Positions 31,676 through 44,400 are shown, numbered from the stretch's first letter. The stretch: 64,000 nt of DNA from Gigantopelta aegis (GCF_016097555.1 NC_054708.1:26799572-26863571), one strand, 5' to 3'. The notes: generated by a model from the letters alone, not told the origin. Numbers and translations: made by a program.

Positions 31676-32270
31676 TCTAAAACCAGCTACAGACCCATTA
31701 GCCTCCTTAGCTGCCTTGGAAAGACTATGGAAAGGATGGTAAATAAGCGACTTCAGTTCCATTTTGAAACAAATGAGCTTATCAACCAGACACAATACGG
31801 TTTTAGAAAAAATCGTAGCACAGAGGACCAAATAGCTTACCTGACCCAAGAGATCGAAAATGGATACCAGGGAAAGAAGAAAACTCTAGCTGTATTTGTT
31901 GACCTTACCAAGGCTTTTGACGAGGTATGAAAGGATGGCCTGCTTTTAAAGCTTCTCAAAAAAAAGATTTGTGGAAGAATGTATGGCTGGATAAAAAGCT
32001 ACCTATTTCAGAGAACGGCCAGAGTAAAACTAGAAAGACACACACGCAATCTAGTGAAACTCAGAGAGGGAGTCCCGCAGGGAGGGGTCATCTCGCCAAC
32101 ACTCTTTATCATCTTCATAGATGACACTGTAGACCACCTCTCAGTATACATATCAAAAGCCATCCATGCAGATGATCTGGCAATATGGACATCCTCTGAA
32201 CAAATCAACACCGCAAACATCAGGATACAGGATGCCATGAATACTATCTCTGACTGGGCAGAAGAGTGAA
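31676..32270 (+). pseudogene. LINE reverse transcriptase fragment (Jockey-like)
   Basis: Reverse transcriptase blocks in order: SYRPISLLSCLGKTMERMVN, QYGFRKNRSTEDQIAYL, FVDLTKAFD with the first catalytic Asp, REGVPQGGVISPTLF, and HADDLAIW with the Asp pair. An in-frame TGA follows AFDEV, with a frame change shortly after, and the sequence stops at ISDWAEE. The endonuclease and the 3' part of the ORF are missing, so this is a dead fragment. The Jockey/CR1-like placement rests on the PQGGV and ADDL contexts. Confidence 0.88.
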
Positions 32271-32703
32271 TGGTCACTGTCACGGAGGTTCTAACGCCGT
32301 TACCGGCAACTGCTCCCACCACTTAGTTCCCCGGTAACAGAATCAGAAACACGCAGTGGGTGTAATAGTATTTCTCCAAATATCCCAACCTATACAAATA
32401 GATCTCCCTGTATCGGGTAGGTTTCTACCCGAGTGGCTGGCTCTAGGGGTATTCAGGGAACAGGATCGTATATATATTTATATTTACTATTAACCAACGT
32501 TAAATTCACTAGAAAGACAACAACACCAGTTTAGTTTCAAATATGTATTATATAATACTAGGTAAGTGTTACAGCACTTAATGGCTTGTTAAAACCAGTG
32601 TCATACCACCTCTAGGCTGAGCACCACACGTAAACTTAATCACTTGACAATTTGGGATATAGCTACCCCTCACAGTTGAAACATCACCCAACCGTAGAAT
32701 AAT
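32271..32703. other. Unassigned, between LINE piece and 93-bp array
   Basis: Mixed composition, no exon seen. Confidence 0.4.
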
Positions 32704-33450
32704 GAATCATTATACTCAGTCTTCTCTACATCCAATATTCAGAGGACCTACCATTTACCATGTCATGATACTAGGATTACCACCTATAGATATAATTAAT
32801 TATTATCTTCAGTCTTCCCTACATCCAGTATTCAGAGGACCTATAATTTACCAGGTCATGATACTAGGATTACCACATATAGAGATAATTAATTATTATC
32901 TTCAGTCTTCCCTACATCTAATATTCAGAGGACCTACAATTTACCAGGTCATGGTACTAGGATTACTACCTATAGAGATAATTAATTATTATCTTCAGTC
33001 TTCCCTACATCCAGTATTCAGAGGACCTATAATTTACCAGATCATGATACTAGGATTACCACCTATAGATATAATTAATTATTATCTTCAGTCTTCCCTA
33101 CATCCAGTATTCAGAGGACCTATAATTTACCAGATCATGATACTAGGATTACCACCTATAGATATAATTAATTATTATCTTCAGTCTTCCCTACATCCAG
33201 TATTCAGAGGACCTATAATTTACCAGATCATGATACTAGGATTACCACCTATAGATATAATTAATTATTATCTTCAGTCTTCCCTACACCTAATATTCAG
33301 AGGACCTACCATTTACCAGGTCATGATACTAGGATTACTACCTATTGAGATAATTAATTATTATCTTCAGTCTTCCCTACATCCAATATTCAGAGGGCCT
33401 ATAATTTACCAGGTCATGATACTAGGATTACCACCTATAGAGAGAATTAT
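32704..33450. repeat. 93-bp tandem repeat, 8 copies
   Basis: Units carry TCTTCAGTCTTCCCTACATC, CAGAGGACCTA and TACTAGGATTACCACC. The unit is 31 codons, so a 266-codon frame is open across it (SSLHPVFRGPIIYQIMILGL). Differences between units change amino acids as readily as they do not, and no splice or domain signal supports a protein. Confidence 0.92.
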
Positions 33451-33761
33451 AAACCTCTCTCTATATATTGTTTGGGTAAGCGACGCTTACAGTTTACTTT
33501 AGTCGGTCTGACTTAGATTACCAGCTGTCCTTCCCCCACTAAGCAAAACAAGAATAAACATAATCATAATACTTGAATGCCACAACAAAATACCTTTCAG
33601 TTACTACAGAGCAGTAAAATATAGTTACCTATGTCTACTGGACTTATAAAGTTCGCCCAGCGGACAGCGTTTGCACCACCTCTCTTACACGCGTTTGCTA
33701 CCCAAGTTCCTATACAAAACGAACTCTCAGCTTATATCCCCTATTTGGATTTTTGGCAGCT
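33451..33761. other. Unassigned intergenic
   Basis: No feature recognised. Confidence 0.4.
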
Positions 33762-33878
33762 GGGTCCCATCTTAACTAAATTCTCGCAGCTTTGTGATCT
33801 CGCAGTGCAGTGCATGAAAGACTTGCAATGATGCTGCGATTTTGTTTAAGAGAGCTTAAGGGAGCTCTGTGAATTAGA
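33762..33878. repeat. Foldback MITE family 5, diverged
   Basis: AACTAAATTCTCGCAGC, GATCTCGCAGTGCAGTGC and GCTCTGTGAATTAG match 14657-14775. Confidence 0.7.
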
Positions 33879-33884
33879 TAACCA

Positions 33885-34000
33885 CGAACAACTAACCCAC
33901 CGTCCTGGACAGACAGTACAGATAGCTGAGGTATTTGTCCAGGACAGCGTACTTGAACCTCAATTGGATATAAGCTCGAAAATATATTGAAATGAAATGT
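33885..34000 (+). repeat. SINE-C tail fragment
   Basis: CGTCCTGGACAGACAGTACA, then GTACTTGAACCTCAATTGGA. Confidence 0.7.
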
Positions 34001-34047
34001 GAATTAGATTTCTGGTATACTACTGGGAGGGAAAACAAATATTTTGT

Positions 34048-34320
34048 TTAATGACACCACTACATCAAATATATTTATTGATCATCGGCTACTGGATATC
34101 AAACATTTGTTAATTTTGACATATAGTCTTATAGAGGAAACCTACTACCTTTTTTCCATTAGTAGCAAAGTGATCATTTATATGCACCATCCCACAGACA
34201 AGATAGCACATACTACGACCTTTGATATACCAGTCGTGGTGCACTGGCTGGAACAAGAAATAGCCCACACCAACTGCGCACCAAACGAGCGCTTTACCAC
34301 TGGGCTAAGTCACGCCCCTA
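34048..34320 (-). repeat. SINE (type B)
   Basis: Tail TTGTTTAATGACACCACTAC through head GCTTTACCACTGGGCTAAGT. Confidence 0.82.
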
Positions 34321-34381
34321 GGAAATATGTTCTTTGCAAGTCAGTTAAACAACACCCCACCCCCACCCCCCTACCAGGGAG

Positions 34382-34765
34382 AGGATGTGTGACGTAACTC
34401 AGTGGTGAAACGCTCGCTTAATGCGCGGTCGGTCAGGGATCGATTCCCATCAATGGACACATTAGGCTATTTCTCGTTCCAGACAGTATACCACGACTGG
34501 TATATCATGAATAAATTAGATTATGATATCATTGAAAAATACATGTCTTTTATAAAATGATGCCAGTGCACCACGGCTGGTATATCAAAGGTCGTGGTAT
34601 GTAGTATCCTGTTTGTGGGATGATGCATATAAAAGATCCCTTGCCACTAATGGAAAAATGTAGCGGGTTTCCTCTCTAAGACTATGTCAAAATTACCAAA
34701 TGTTTGACATCTAATAGCCGATGATTAATAAATCAATGTGCTCTAGTGGTGTTGTTAAGCAGAGC
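34382..34765 (+). repeat. SINE (type B) split by a 57-bp segment
   Basis: The head GTGTGACGTAACTCAGTGGT runs to ACGACTGGTATATCA. A 57-bp stretch shared with 27711-27775 follows. The SINE then resumes with GCCAGTGCACCACGGCTGG and reaches GCTCTAGTGGTGTTGTTAAG. Confidence 0.82.
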
Positions 34766-34872
34766 AAACGGTTTTTTTTTATCATATGAAAGCATTATTT
34801 GAGCATGTATACGTTGACAATGAAAACACACAGGTTTTTTAAAACTGTAGTTGTGTTTGTATTTTGTTTTAG

Positions 34873-35068
34873 ACGAGATTGCCGCTTTAACTTAAAGCTA
34901 CAGCTATGACGCGATTGCAACTTTAACTTAAAGCTACAACTATGAGTATGGCGAGATTGCAGCTTTAACTTAAAACTACAGTTATGAGTATGACGCGATT
35001 ACAGCTTTAACTTAAAGCTACAGCTATGAGTATGACGAGATTGCAACTTTAACTAAAAGCTACAGCTA
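34873..35068. repeat. 42-bp tandem repeat, about 4.5 copies
   Basis: Units read GCGATTGCAACTTTAACTTA then AAGCTACAGCTATGAGTATG with moderate divergence. Confidence 0.88.
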
Positions 35069-35334
35069 GGTACAGTTTTTATCATAACTGACTGGATCGA
35101 TGGGCTTCGTAATGCAAACAGAGCAGTGCCGTGCAATAACTCGAATTCTCACGGATCGTGTTTTATCTGTTTTATCGTGTGGATGCATAATGTGCTGATG
35201 TATGCCATAATATTGTAGATCTATATTCTGACATTTACTTTAAATTAATTCTGGTAGTTTTTAAATAATATTCCTTGCTGCTAAACGGCAAGGGACTAGC
35301 TAACATATGGCGGAAGCGAGTTTCTCTCCTCTCA

Positions 35335-35472
35335 CTCAAGCCCGTAGCCGGGATTTTTGAGTGGGGGGGGGGGGGGGGGGTCGTTTAGGCTTATAGTGAG
35401 GCATGAAGTGCTTCACACGAGGGCGCGAATCGTCCGAATTGCTTTGGGGGGGCTGGGGCTACGGACCTGTCA
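35335..35472. repeat. MITE with GCCCGTAGCC / GGCTACGG ends
   Basis: Starts GCCCGTAGCCGGGATTTTTG, includes a G run and GAGGCATGAAGTGCTTCACA, ends GGGGCTACGGACC. A related inverted copy lies at 62964-63135. Confidence 0.7.
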
Positions 35473-35559
35473 CTATGTAAACAAGAGACAGGGACGTATT
35501 TGTGTGACCCCATCTACTTAAAAGGCCCAAAATAAGTTTAAGCTAAGCGACCCCCTCTG

Positions 35560-35700
35560 CCACCCACCCCAAACCTTTTCCTGTCCTGGACGGAGGAGCC
35601 GGCTAAAATCGACACCTGCGCCCATGACAGGCGTGTGCTACAACAGTTTGTTCTGAATATGCACGTTAAAACCTATGACCTGACCTGACCTCATTTAAGT
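35560..35700 (-). repeat. Interspersed repeat with GGTCA-repeat tail
   Basis: On the minus strand AGGTCAGGTCAGGTCATAGG is followed by TTTTAACGTGCATATTCAGA and ACACGCCTGTCATGGGCGCA. The same sequence occurs inside the LTR element at 44370-44480. Confidence 0.75.
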
Positions 35701-35964
35701 TGGATTTTGGTCAAGCGAGTCTGGCGCTGCTGTCAAAATATAGAGGTTGTTTTCCGATGTCGTCTGCTGTCAGATCTGTAGTTCGCGCGAGTATTGACAC
35801 GGTCTATTTTGTCAAATACTATTCAGTGCGTTTGTTTTTCGATCCCACACCGACCGCGTATAGAGCGAGTGCCTTACCACTGGGCTACGTGTAGACAAGG
35901 TGTCCCAATTACCATATGTTAAACACCGTAATAAAAGTGAGCTGAAGTGTCTAACTAATAATTC

Positions 35965-36185
35965 CTTCCATTCCAGTGCATCACGACTGGTAAATCAAAG
36001 GCCGTGGTATGTGCTATCCTGCCTGTGGAATGGTGCATATAAAAGATCCCTTGTTACTAATGGAAAAATGTAGCGGGTTTCCTCTCTAAGACTATATTTC
36101 AAAATTACCAAATGTTTGACATCCAATAGCTGATGATTAATACATCAATGTACTCTAGTGGTGTCGTTAAACAAAACAAACATTT
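35965..36185 (+). repeat. SINE (type B), 5'-truncated
   Basis: CCAGTGCATCACGACTGGTA, GGTGCATATAAAAGATCCCT, and tail GTACTCTAGTGGTGTCGTTA. A scrap of a SINE head lies at 35840-35890. Confidence 0.85.
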
Positions 36186-36457
36186 TCCTTCCCTTTTCGA
36201 ATCTGTTGGCTTGAATTAAGGATCTACTCACCTTTAATTGTTACTGGTCGAAATGTGCTGGGCTGTCTTTAAGTAAACATTCCTTTCCTTTTCAATCTTC
36301 TGGGGGTGCCATTCTCTAAATCATCGCACATTTTCACAAAACATTCCACGGCAGTGTCTACTGTATGTCGATCAAACGTATATAGTACAGTGTATATCAG
36401 TTACCGGTATCGATTAACCCTTGTCCGCCTGACGATGCCATTGTTAGTTGTTTTGTT

Positions 36458-36744
36458 TTTTAACGACACCACTAGAGCACATTGATTTATTAATCATCGG
36501 CTATTGTGTGTCAAACATTTGGTAATTTTGATATAGTCTTAGAGAGAAAACTCTCTACATTTGTGCATTAGTAGCAAGGGATCTTGTTATATGCACCATC
36601 CCACTGACAGGATAGCACATACCACGGCCTTTGATATATTGGTTGTGGTGCACGGACTAGAACGAGAAATAGCCCAGTGGGTCCACCATTCTAGACCAAC
36701 CGCGCATCGGGCGAACGCTTTTTACCACTGGGCTACGTCGCGCT

Positions 36745-36745
<1 letters not shown>
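36458..36745 (-). repeat. SINE (type B), near full length
   Basis: TTTAACGACACCACTAGAGC to TTTACCACTGGGCTACGTCG. It ends in a GAT microsatellite at 36748-36830. Confidence 0.85.
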
Positions 36746-36778
<33 letters not shown>

Positions 36779-36857
36779 ACTGATGATGATGATAATTATG
36801 ATGATTTTGGTGGTGATGATGATGGTGGAGACAACAAAACAATGTGATAACGATGAT

Positions 36858-37030
36858 GTGATACTGGCGTAGCCAGGATTTTACATTTTGGGAAGAGCAC
36901 CAACACTATGCGTGTCTATGAATAGTGTTTTGGAGGGATAGGCAAACATAAAATGTGGTCGGGGAAAGGTGTTTTATTGGGGGGGCCACCGTGCACACAC
37001 CCTCCCCCTCCGCCGCCCCTGGTTACGTCA
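36858..37030. repeat. MITE with GGCGTAGCCAGG / CTGGTTACG ends
   Basis: ACTGGCGTAGCCAGGATTTT at the left and CGCCCCTGGTTACGTCAGT at the right form imperfect inverted ends. Confidence 0.6.
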
Positions 37031-37127
37031 GTGTGATAAGGATGATATAAACTTTGATATTCTTACATCAAATTACAGCTCAACCACGTGGTCTTTGCAA
37101 ATTAATTTCTTTGCTCAAAAAAATGGT

Positions 37128-37518
37128 TTAAAGGGACATTCCCGAGTTTGCTGCATTGTAAGATGTTTTCGACTAATAAAATATTTCTTCGAGTAAACTT
37201 ACATATTAAATATATTTTCTTGTTTAGTATATCAGTGTCTGTATATTTAATGTATTTTTGGTCGTCTTAATATTTGTAAGAAGCCCAAACTGGATTTCGT
37301 CTTCAAATAATTTCGTACGTACGAAAAAAATATGTTTTCGGAAATAAAACGAAATTTATCCCAGTACAAATATTAGAACGATCAGAAACATGTTTAATAG
37401 ACAGCCATTAATATTTTATGCAGAAAAATACATTTAATATTTAATTACAATCGTTAAAAAGTTTCTGTTAGTCGATAACATCTTAAACATTGCAGCAAAC
37501 TCAGGAATGTCCCTTTAA
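37128..37518 (+). repeat. MITE family 6, TTAA target, full copy
   Basis: AAGGGACATTCCCGAGTTTG and GCAAACTCAGGAATGTCCCT are inverted ends with TTAA outside. It aligns along its length with 19974-20288, with an extra stretch around TTCGTACGTACG. Confidence 0.88.
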
Positions 37519-37584
37519 AGGGTTAACTAGTAATAAACGCAACCTGTTGCTTCGACATAATTCAAATTATAGATCAGGAGCGCG

Positions 37585-38240
37585 ATGTAGGGTAGGGTTT
37601 TGCTCAGTCGGCAGAGCGCTCGCCCGAGGTGCTTGGGTTGGAGGACCGAACGGCCTCGGTGGATCCATTGTCAGTCTCAACCAGTACCCCACAACTGGTA
37701 TATCAAGGGCCCTGGTATGTACTGTCCTCTCTGTAGGAAATGTATATAAAAAAAAGTAATTAATCAACGGTCTCTAGTGGCGTCGTTAAACAGGCGTAGC
37801 TCAGTAGCAGAACACTCGCTTGAGGTGTTATAGGTCACATGGTCGAGTGTCCTTACTAAACTCGAGGTTTTACTAGTTCCAATTGGTGTCTCACTACTTG
37901 TACATCAAAGACCGTGGTATGTACTATCCTGCGAATTGGAACGTGCTAATAAAAGACCCCTTGCTGCTTTGCCGGTAAAAATAGCCTATGTGGCGTTAGC
38001 GGGTTTCATCCGTCATACCCATTGGGCTATTTCTCATTCCAGCCAGTGCTCCACAACTGATGTAACAAAGGCCGTGGTATGTACTATCCTGTCTGTGGGA
38101 TGGTGCATATAAAAGATCCCTTGCTGCTAATCAAAACGAGTAGGCCATGAAGTGGCGACAGCGAGTTTCCTCTCTCAATATCTGTGTGGTCCTTAACCAT
38201 ATGTCCGATGTCATATAACCGTAAATAAAATGTGTGAAGT
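37585..38240 (+). repeat. Three adjacent SINE copies with varied tRNA-like heads
   Basis: Heads GCTCAGTCGGCAGAGCGCTC at about 37605 and GGCGTAGCTCAGTAGCAGAA at about 37792, and a headless body from about 38015. Each carries the shared body words (GGTATGTACT-TCCT, AAAAGA-CCCTTGCTGC). The last ends GTGCGTCGTTAAATAAAT. Confidence 0.75.
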
Positions 38241-38298
38241 GCGTCGTTAAATAAATCATTTTCTTCCTTCCAAATAACCAAACTTAATGGAAGGACAT

Positions 38299-38375
38299 GA
38301 TGATGATGATGATAACAACATGATGATGATGATAACAACATGATGATGATGATGATGATAACAACATGATGATGA
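38299..38375. repeat. GAT microsatellite with ATAACAACATGA interruptions
   Basis: Alternating GATGATGATGAT and AACAACAT blocks. Confidence 0.9.
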
Positions 38376-38865
38376 TTGTGGGTTAACGATTATTGTTCTT
38401 AAATCCAACTACAGGTTAAGCACGTGGTCTTTGGTAAATATGTTTTCTTGCTCGAGACATGGTTTAAAGCACGGATGTTCGGGTCCTGGTTAGAGTTTAT
38501 GGGTGTGTTTAGTTAGTATCACTCGATGGAGCGAGTCATGTGCGTACCCTGTATTGTCATTTCTTACACATCCGTTGTCGAGAACACACTATGTGTTACT
38601 TTTTATAACACATAGTTGTTTACACACGTACGTGTGTTAACAATTTGAAGACACGACTGGCTGCTCCTAGGTGATATCCAGGTCACCAATGTCATACGTC
38701 CAATAAAAAAACAGCACGGTGGAAATCGATTATACTGTGACGTACAGTTAACCTGTCAATCATGTGTCTGTGACGCGTAAGGCAGTTACAAGTGCAAAGG
38801 ATTGTAAATATCTTTTAATCGATAAAGATGTTAAAATTTGCTTAAAACCTGTTTTTTGAGGATAT
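38376..38865. other. Unassigned upstream flank of gene 2
   Basis: No exon or clear element recognised. Confidence 0.4.
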
Positions 38866-38869
38866 GTAA

Positions 38870-39025
38870 GAAATAGAATAATACATTCGTGTCCGTTAGA
38901 TAACATTTCTGCCACAACTCGTTGTTTAAATAACGTATCAAACTCGCTTTCGGTCGTTAGATACATTTTAAAACAACCAGTTGTGGGATAAATGGTATCT
39001 AACGGCCACTCATGTATTATTCTTT
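38870..39025. repeat. Foldback MITE with GTCCGTTAGATA arms
   Basis: AGAATAATACATTCGTGTCC, GTTAGATAACATTTCTGCCA and CAACTCGTTGTTT pair with their complements in the right arm. Confidence 0.82.
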
Positions 39026-39570
39026 ATATACAACAGCAGCAAGCCGTGTCATGCAAATATCCCTAGTATAGCATTGAGAGCTACATTGATTCCATCCCTA
39101 ATTCAAACAGAGCCAAATTTGGAGGTTGGTGAATATCGTCGTAATCATCTGGCTAACTCGTGGTCCATGAGTTGTTTGACGTCATGGCTATTTTCCCACA
39201 ACATTCAACTATCGGAATAAACCAGTATTTTGCTGCATAGCTAGCAGTAGAATAATTCACCACAGAAATATATTTACGCACGATCACAATTCCAATTTTT
39301 CAGATTAATTCGATACGACGCATTTCTTTATATATAATCACGTGCATTATTCGATATTAGGTCTAGACCGCCTATAATAGACTTGTTATAGCACTGTGCG
39401 TGCTCTAGATCCTATCTTCTTGCTAACCCGTCCATTTGACGTGTTTTCTCTCTCAATATTGTCAGAACCTATTAATGTAAATACGATAAATATTAAATAG
39501 AAATGGTTGTTTAAAGCGACAATTTATATTATTTCATCTCTTAGCTCCACAGGATATTTTAACTGTCGCC

Positions 39571-39634
39571 ATGAGACAACTTGGCCTCTTCCGAATTTTG
39601 TGGGTGTATTTTATCTTCTTTCTTTCATCTTGCG
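39571..39634 (+). CDS. Gene 2 exon 1 (signal peptide)
   Basis: [21 protein letters not shown] then donor TGCG|GTAAGA. Hydrophobic core and length fit a secretory signal. The next codon is completed by exon 2 as Ala. Confidence 0.82.
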
Positions 39635-39650
39635 GTAAGAAAGTAGTATT

Positions 39651-39714
<64 letters not shown>

Positions 39715-39715
39715 C

Positions 39716-39798
<83 letters not shown>

Positions 39799-41418
39799 AA
39801 GGAACATGCTCTTAATTTTGTTTTCGCCTGTGGCGATATTAATTGTTTTAGAGGGCCGTGTGCAGTTCCAATATCCACTTAAGCCCAGTTGGCCAGTAGT
39901 TACGTAATACCTCCGCGAGTGCGGTTTTTACAACCGTGATTTTGGCGACTAGGCGTCAATGAGTCTGGCCATCTAAGAGAAAATTTCCGCCATGGTCGCT
40001 GTGGAAATATCACTTGATAGGGGGAGGGCCGCGATGTACCCCCAGGCGATATTCAGTTTTATGATAAATAGCTAGGGTTTTAGAGATATCGGGGAGAAAC
40101 ATAGGAAGGCTTCCAGGGATCGCTGTCCGTTTGGACTTGGTAATTATATATTTTCTGCTCTGTGTATAACCTTAATGTGATTGATGTGACTTTAAATATT
40201 TTAATACTGTATTATACCAATATTATTTAGACGGTGCTTCCGGTCATCTGACGCAGTAATACTCTAGGCTCACTGTTCTATATATATAAAAAGCTTAACC
40301 AGTCATCCTACAGGACCTAGGTAAACTGTAGGTTATTGTCTTTATTGTGATAGGTACCGGTATTAAGTCTGTATTACAAGGTTACTGAACGAGTAGTAAG
40401 GGTTAATTAAAAATTAACCAGTTAGGAATAGAGTTGTAATTCCTTTATTAATTAAGTTCTCCTGGAAGCGTTTCTCAATTATCACACGTGTGGGTGTGGT
40501 GTCACGGTGAAGTTAGCATATTGTGTAAACTAGACACCTAGAGATTAACTAATTAAGTGATCAGTTCTGGGTTGTTATTATTTGTTGTTGTTAATTAACT
40601 ACTGCGGCAGTACATTTGTCAGCGTAGGTTAATACAGATTCCAAAGTGTATTGTGTTTTTGTTGTGTTTTCTAGTGAACTAAACGTGCTATAATAATATA
40701 TACTTATATAAGATCTTATCTCTGATCATACCTAGACGAGCCAGCGGGTATAACTGCCTGTTACAGAGAGATCAAATAGATATACAGTTAGGAGAGATAT
40801 TTGGACAATCGTCTTTCATTCAGTTACGGGTATTATAGGATCCCCGTGACAGGAGTGAAAATTGGGGCGCTCGTCCCGGATCTGAAACGGGACACGCATA
40901 TTTAAAAAAAGTATTGTTTGTAAATGGGGGCTTTATAAATTATTTTTACAAATAACTATAAGTAGCAACGTTGTTCACTAGAAATTTAATTAATAATAAG
41001 TGCGTCATATCTAAACATGGATAAGAATTTGCTGGATAGGCCTACGCTCAGTGTAGTGGAGATTAAGCGAGCACGTAAGGCCGAGTTAGTTGAAATCGCG
41101 GGTGAGCGAGAAATTGATTTAACATCAGCTAAAACCTTAGGTGATATAAAGACAATTATTATCCAGGAAGTTTTTGGTGATAGGCCTGTTATGGAAGAAA
41201 GTGAGATTGTTCCAGAGATAGAGATAAGTGACTTGAGTATGGAACAACAGTTAGCTTTTAAAAAGCTTGAGTACGAAAGAGAAGAACGTGCATTAGATAG
41301 AGACAGAGATAGAGAAAGAGAAGAGAGGGATAGAGAGAGAGAGAGAAAGAGAAGAGAGGGACAGAGAAAAAGAAGATAGAGATAGAGATAGAGAAGATAG
41401 AGATAGGGAAGATAGAGA

Positions 41419-41498
<80 letters not shown>

Positions 41499-44400
41499 AG
41501 GGATAGAGAATTTCAGTTAGAAAAATTAAAAGTGGAACATGAGTTAAAGTTGAACACTGAAGAAGTTAGACGGGAGGCCGGAAATGGGTTTAACATGTCG
41601 GAGGCTTATAGATCAGTGCCTGTATTTGATGACCAGGAGGTAGATATGTTCTTCCAACTTTTTGAACGGGCCGCTAAGCAGCTAAATTGGCCGCAGTCTA
41701 AGTGGACATTGTTAGCCGTGTCTAAGTTTAAGGGGAAGGCTAGTGTAGCTTATAATTCAATGAGTGATGAGCGAGCAAGTCAGTACGACCTAGTTAAGGC
41801 TGCAGTGTTGAGGGCTTATGAATTACGACCTGAGGATTATCGTTTACGGTATAGCGAGTTGAGAAAAACGCAGGGTCAGTGTTATAGTGAGTTTGTGGCT
41901 AAGAAGGCAGGGATGTTTGATAAATGGGTGGTGTCTCATCAGGTAGAGTCATATACCGAGTTACGGGAGTTGTTGATCTTACAGGACATTAAAAATGGAT
42001 TACCAGTTAGCTTACGTATTCATTTAGAAGATCGTGATGTCAAAAAGATAGAGGAGGCAGGCATAGTGGCAGATGACTACGTGTTAATACACAAAGCTCA
42101 GGCAGTACAGGGTAGCTCTATACAACAGGGTGATAAGAAGAAATTTCAGCCAGGTTTTTCCCGGGAAAGTAACTATCGGGGAGAGTCATCTAGTTGGTTA
42201 GCTAGTCAGGCAAGGAATGCACCTGGTGGGCAAAGTAAGGATAAGCCTGCATTATCAGCCAATGCACGAACTTTTCGTCCACATTGCAGTTACTGTAAAA
42301 CGGATAACCATCTTGTCGGGGACTGTTTTAAAAGGAAACGCGATAATTCGCAAGTGGTCGGGTTAGTGAGGTCAGCTCCGTTAGCGAGAGAGTTAATGGT
42401 TAGTCCCATGGCAGAGAAGGTAAACCCATATGTGTCCACTGGTATGGTTTGTGATGTGAAACAAGAATAGAGTCCTAAAGCAATATCAATCTATCGAGAT
42501 ACCGGCTGTAGTCAGTCGCTGATAACGCAAGTGTTTAGCTGGTAATGAGAATTCAGATACAGGACGTAGTTTGGCTTTAACCTCGGTTACTGGAGAAAAA
42601 ATGGTTGTCCGGTTACATAAAGTTTTCTTGTGTTCGAAGTTTGTGACGGGACCAGTCGTTATGGGTGTTGTGAAGGACTTGCCTGTCGTTACATAGGAGG
42701 GTGGGTGTAGTCAGTGTTGTCAGCCGAAATTGACCAATTGTTAATTAAAGACAGCACTTTAACAATAGAAGAGGAGGTTGATGAGATTGATATCCTGCGG
42801 GTAAAGACTAGGGCTATGGCCAGAAGGGTAGCACGAGACCCAAAGTTATTTGTAGTCAGTGTTGTCAGCCGAAATGTGACCAATTGTTAATTAAAGACAG
42901 CACTTTACCAATAGAAGAGAGTGAGGTTGATGAGATTAGATATCCTGCGTGTGTAAAGACTAGGGCTATGGCCAGAAGGGTAACACGAGAACCAGAGGAT
43001 ATTTGTGATTTGTCTGATACGTGTGTGAGCCATGAAATCGGAGTGGGTGAGGTTATGAGTAAAATGGTAGACAAGTCAACTGACGAACCAAATGTGGTGG
43101 AACCTGTTGATCTCCCGCATAGGGGAATTGAACCAGTTGTGTTTGATAGAGGGGACTTACCTTGTAATAGACAAGAGTTAATCCTAGAGCAGGGGGCTGA
43201 TCCAAGTTTGTTGGCAGCTCGCACTACATTGTTAACAGAGGGTGAGATGGAGGATCAGATGTCAGGTTATGATATGGACAAGGGAGTATTAATGAATAAG
43301 AGAGTTAGAGATAGGAAGGCTAGGAAGCAACTGAGCCATGCTCAGAGCAAAATAAAATCAGTGTTTGATAGGAGGACTAGGAGTCGGGAATTTAAACCAG
43401 GGGATAAGGTGCTGCTGTACCTTCCAATTAAACGGGGTTCTGGGCAGAACAGGTATTTCGGGCCCTATGTTGTGCGCAAACGGGTTAATGAGACAGGGTA
43501 TGTGATAAACACTCCTGATAGGGTTAGGAAAAGTAGGTATTGTCACATCAATTTGCTAAAAGGTTATTTTGACAGACTGCCGATAGTTCCAGAGTTACCG
43601 GTCCAAATTGAGAGTCACTCAATTTCCTGTGATGATGTCAAGACTGCAGAGATCAAATTAACCAACAGCCAGATTCTAGCAGATTAAAGCCCCCAGCGAG
43701 CAAAGTTGACTACGTTGAAACAAGACAATGTTTCCATTTGTCAGGACCTTCCAACGGTTACCAATACCTTAAGCCAGGATGTGCGCTGGGAACCCAACGC
43801 TACACCGATTCGACAGCATGCCTATCGGAGAAAACCCGGAAAACGTGCGACACTGAAAAAGAAGGAAACGAAGTTCCAGTGGTCAGATGAATACGAGAAG
43901 TCATTCAACCGTCTCAAGCAGATGCTCTCCTCGTCTCCCGTGATGGCAGCACCAGACTACCGAATGCCTTTCAAGCTGGCTGTGGGTGCCAGTGACGTGG
44001 GAGCTGGAGCTGTGCTGTTCCAGGAAGACGAAAATGGACTGGACCATCCTGTAAGTTTCTTCTCCAAAAAGTTTGACAAACACCAGGTGAACTATTCCAC
44101 TATAGAGAAGGAAGCCTTGGCCATGGTACAAGCTCTGAAGCATTTTCAGATCTACGTGAAATCGGCAGTGCATCAAGTGGTGGTCTTTACTGATCATAAT
44201 CCGCTTACTTTCATTCACAGAATGAAAGCCACCAACCAGAGAGTTTTGAGGTGGAGTCTTCTTCTGCAGGAATTCCCAATTACCATTGAACATATCGAGG
44301 GCACTTCTAATGTAATCGATGATGCCCTGTCCCGAAGTTGAACGTTATGATAATGTGTTGACATTCTTGTCATGTCATGTCATAGGGTTTAACGTGCACA

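Noticed and set aside
32702-33502. 266-codon open frame as a repeat protein gene
   Set aside because: The frame is open because the tandem unit is 93 bp. There is no domain, signal peptide, splice context or sign of purifying selection between units.
37600-37680. Functional tRNA gene
   Set aside because: The GCTCAGTCGGCAGAGCGCTC head looks tRNA-like, but no complete cloverleaf with a clean T arm and acceptor follows; the SINE body continues instead.
39534-39882. 103-codon frame beginning at the receptor start codon
   Set aside because: It reads through the GTAAGA donor into the TG/TA microsatellite; splicing after TGCG gives the proper receptor.
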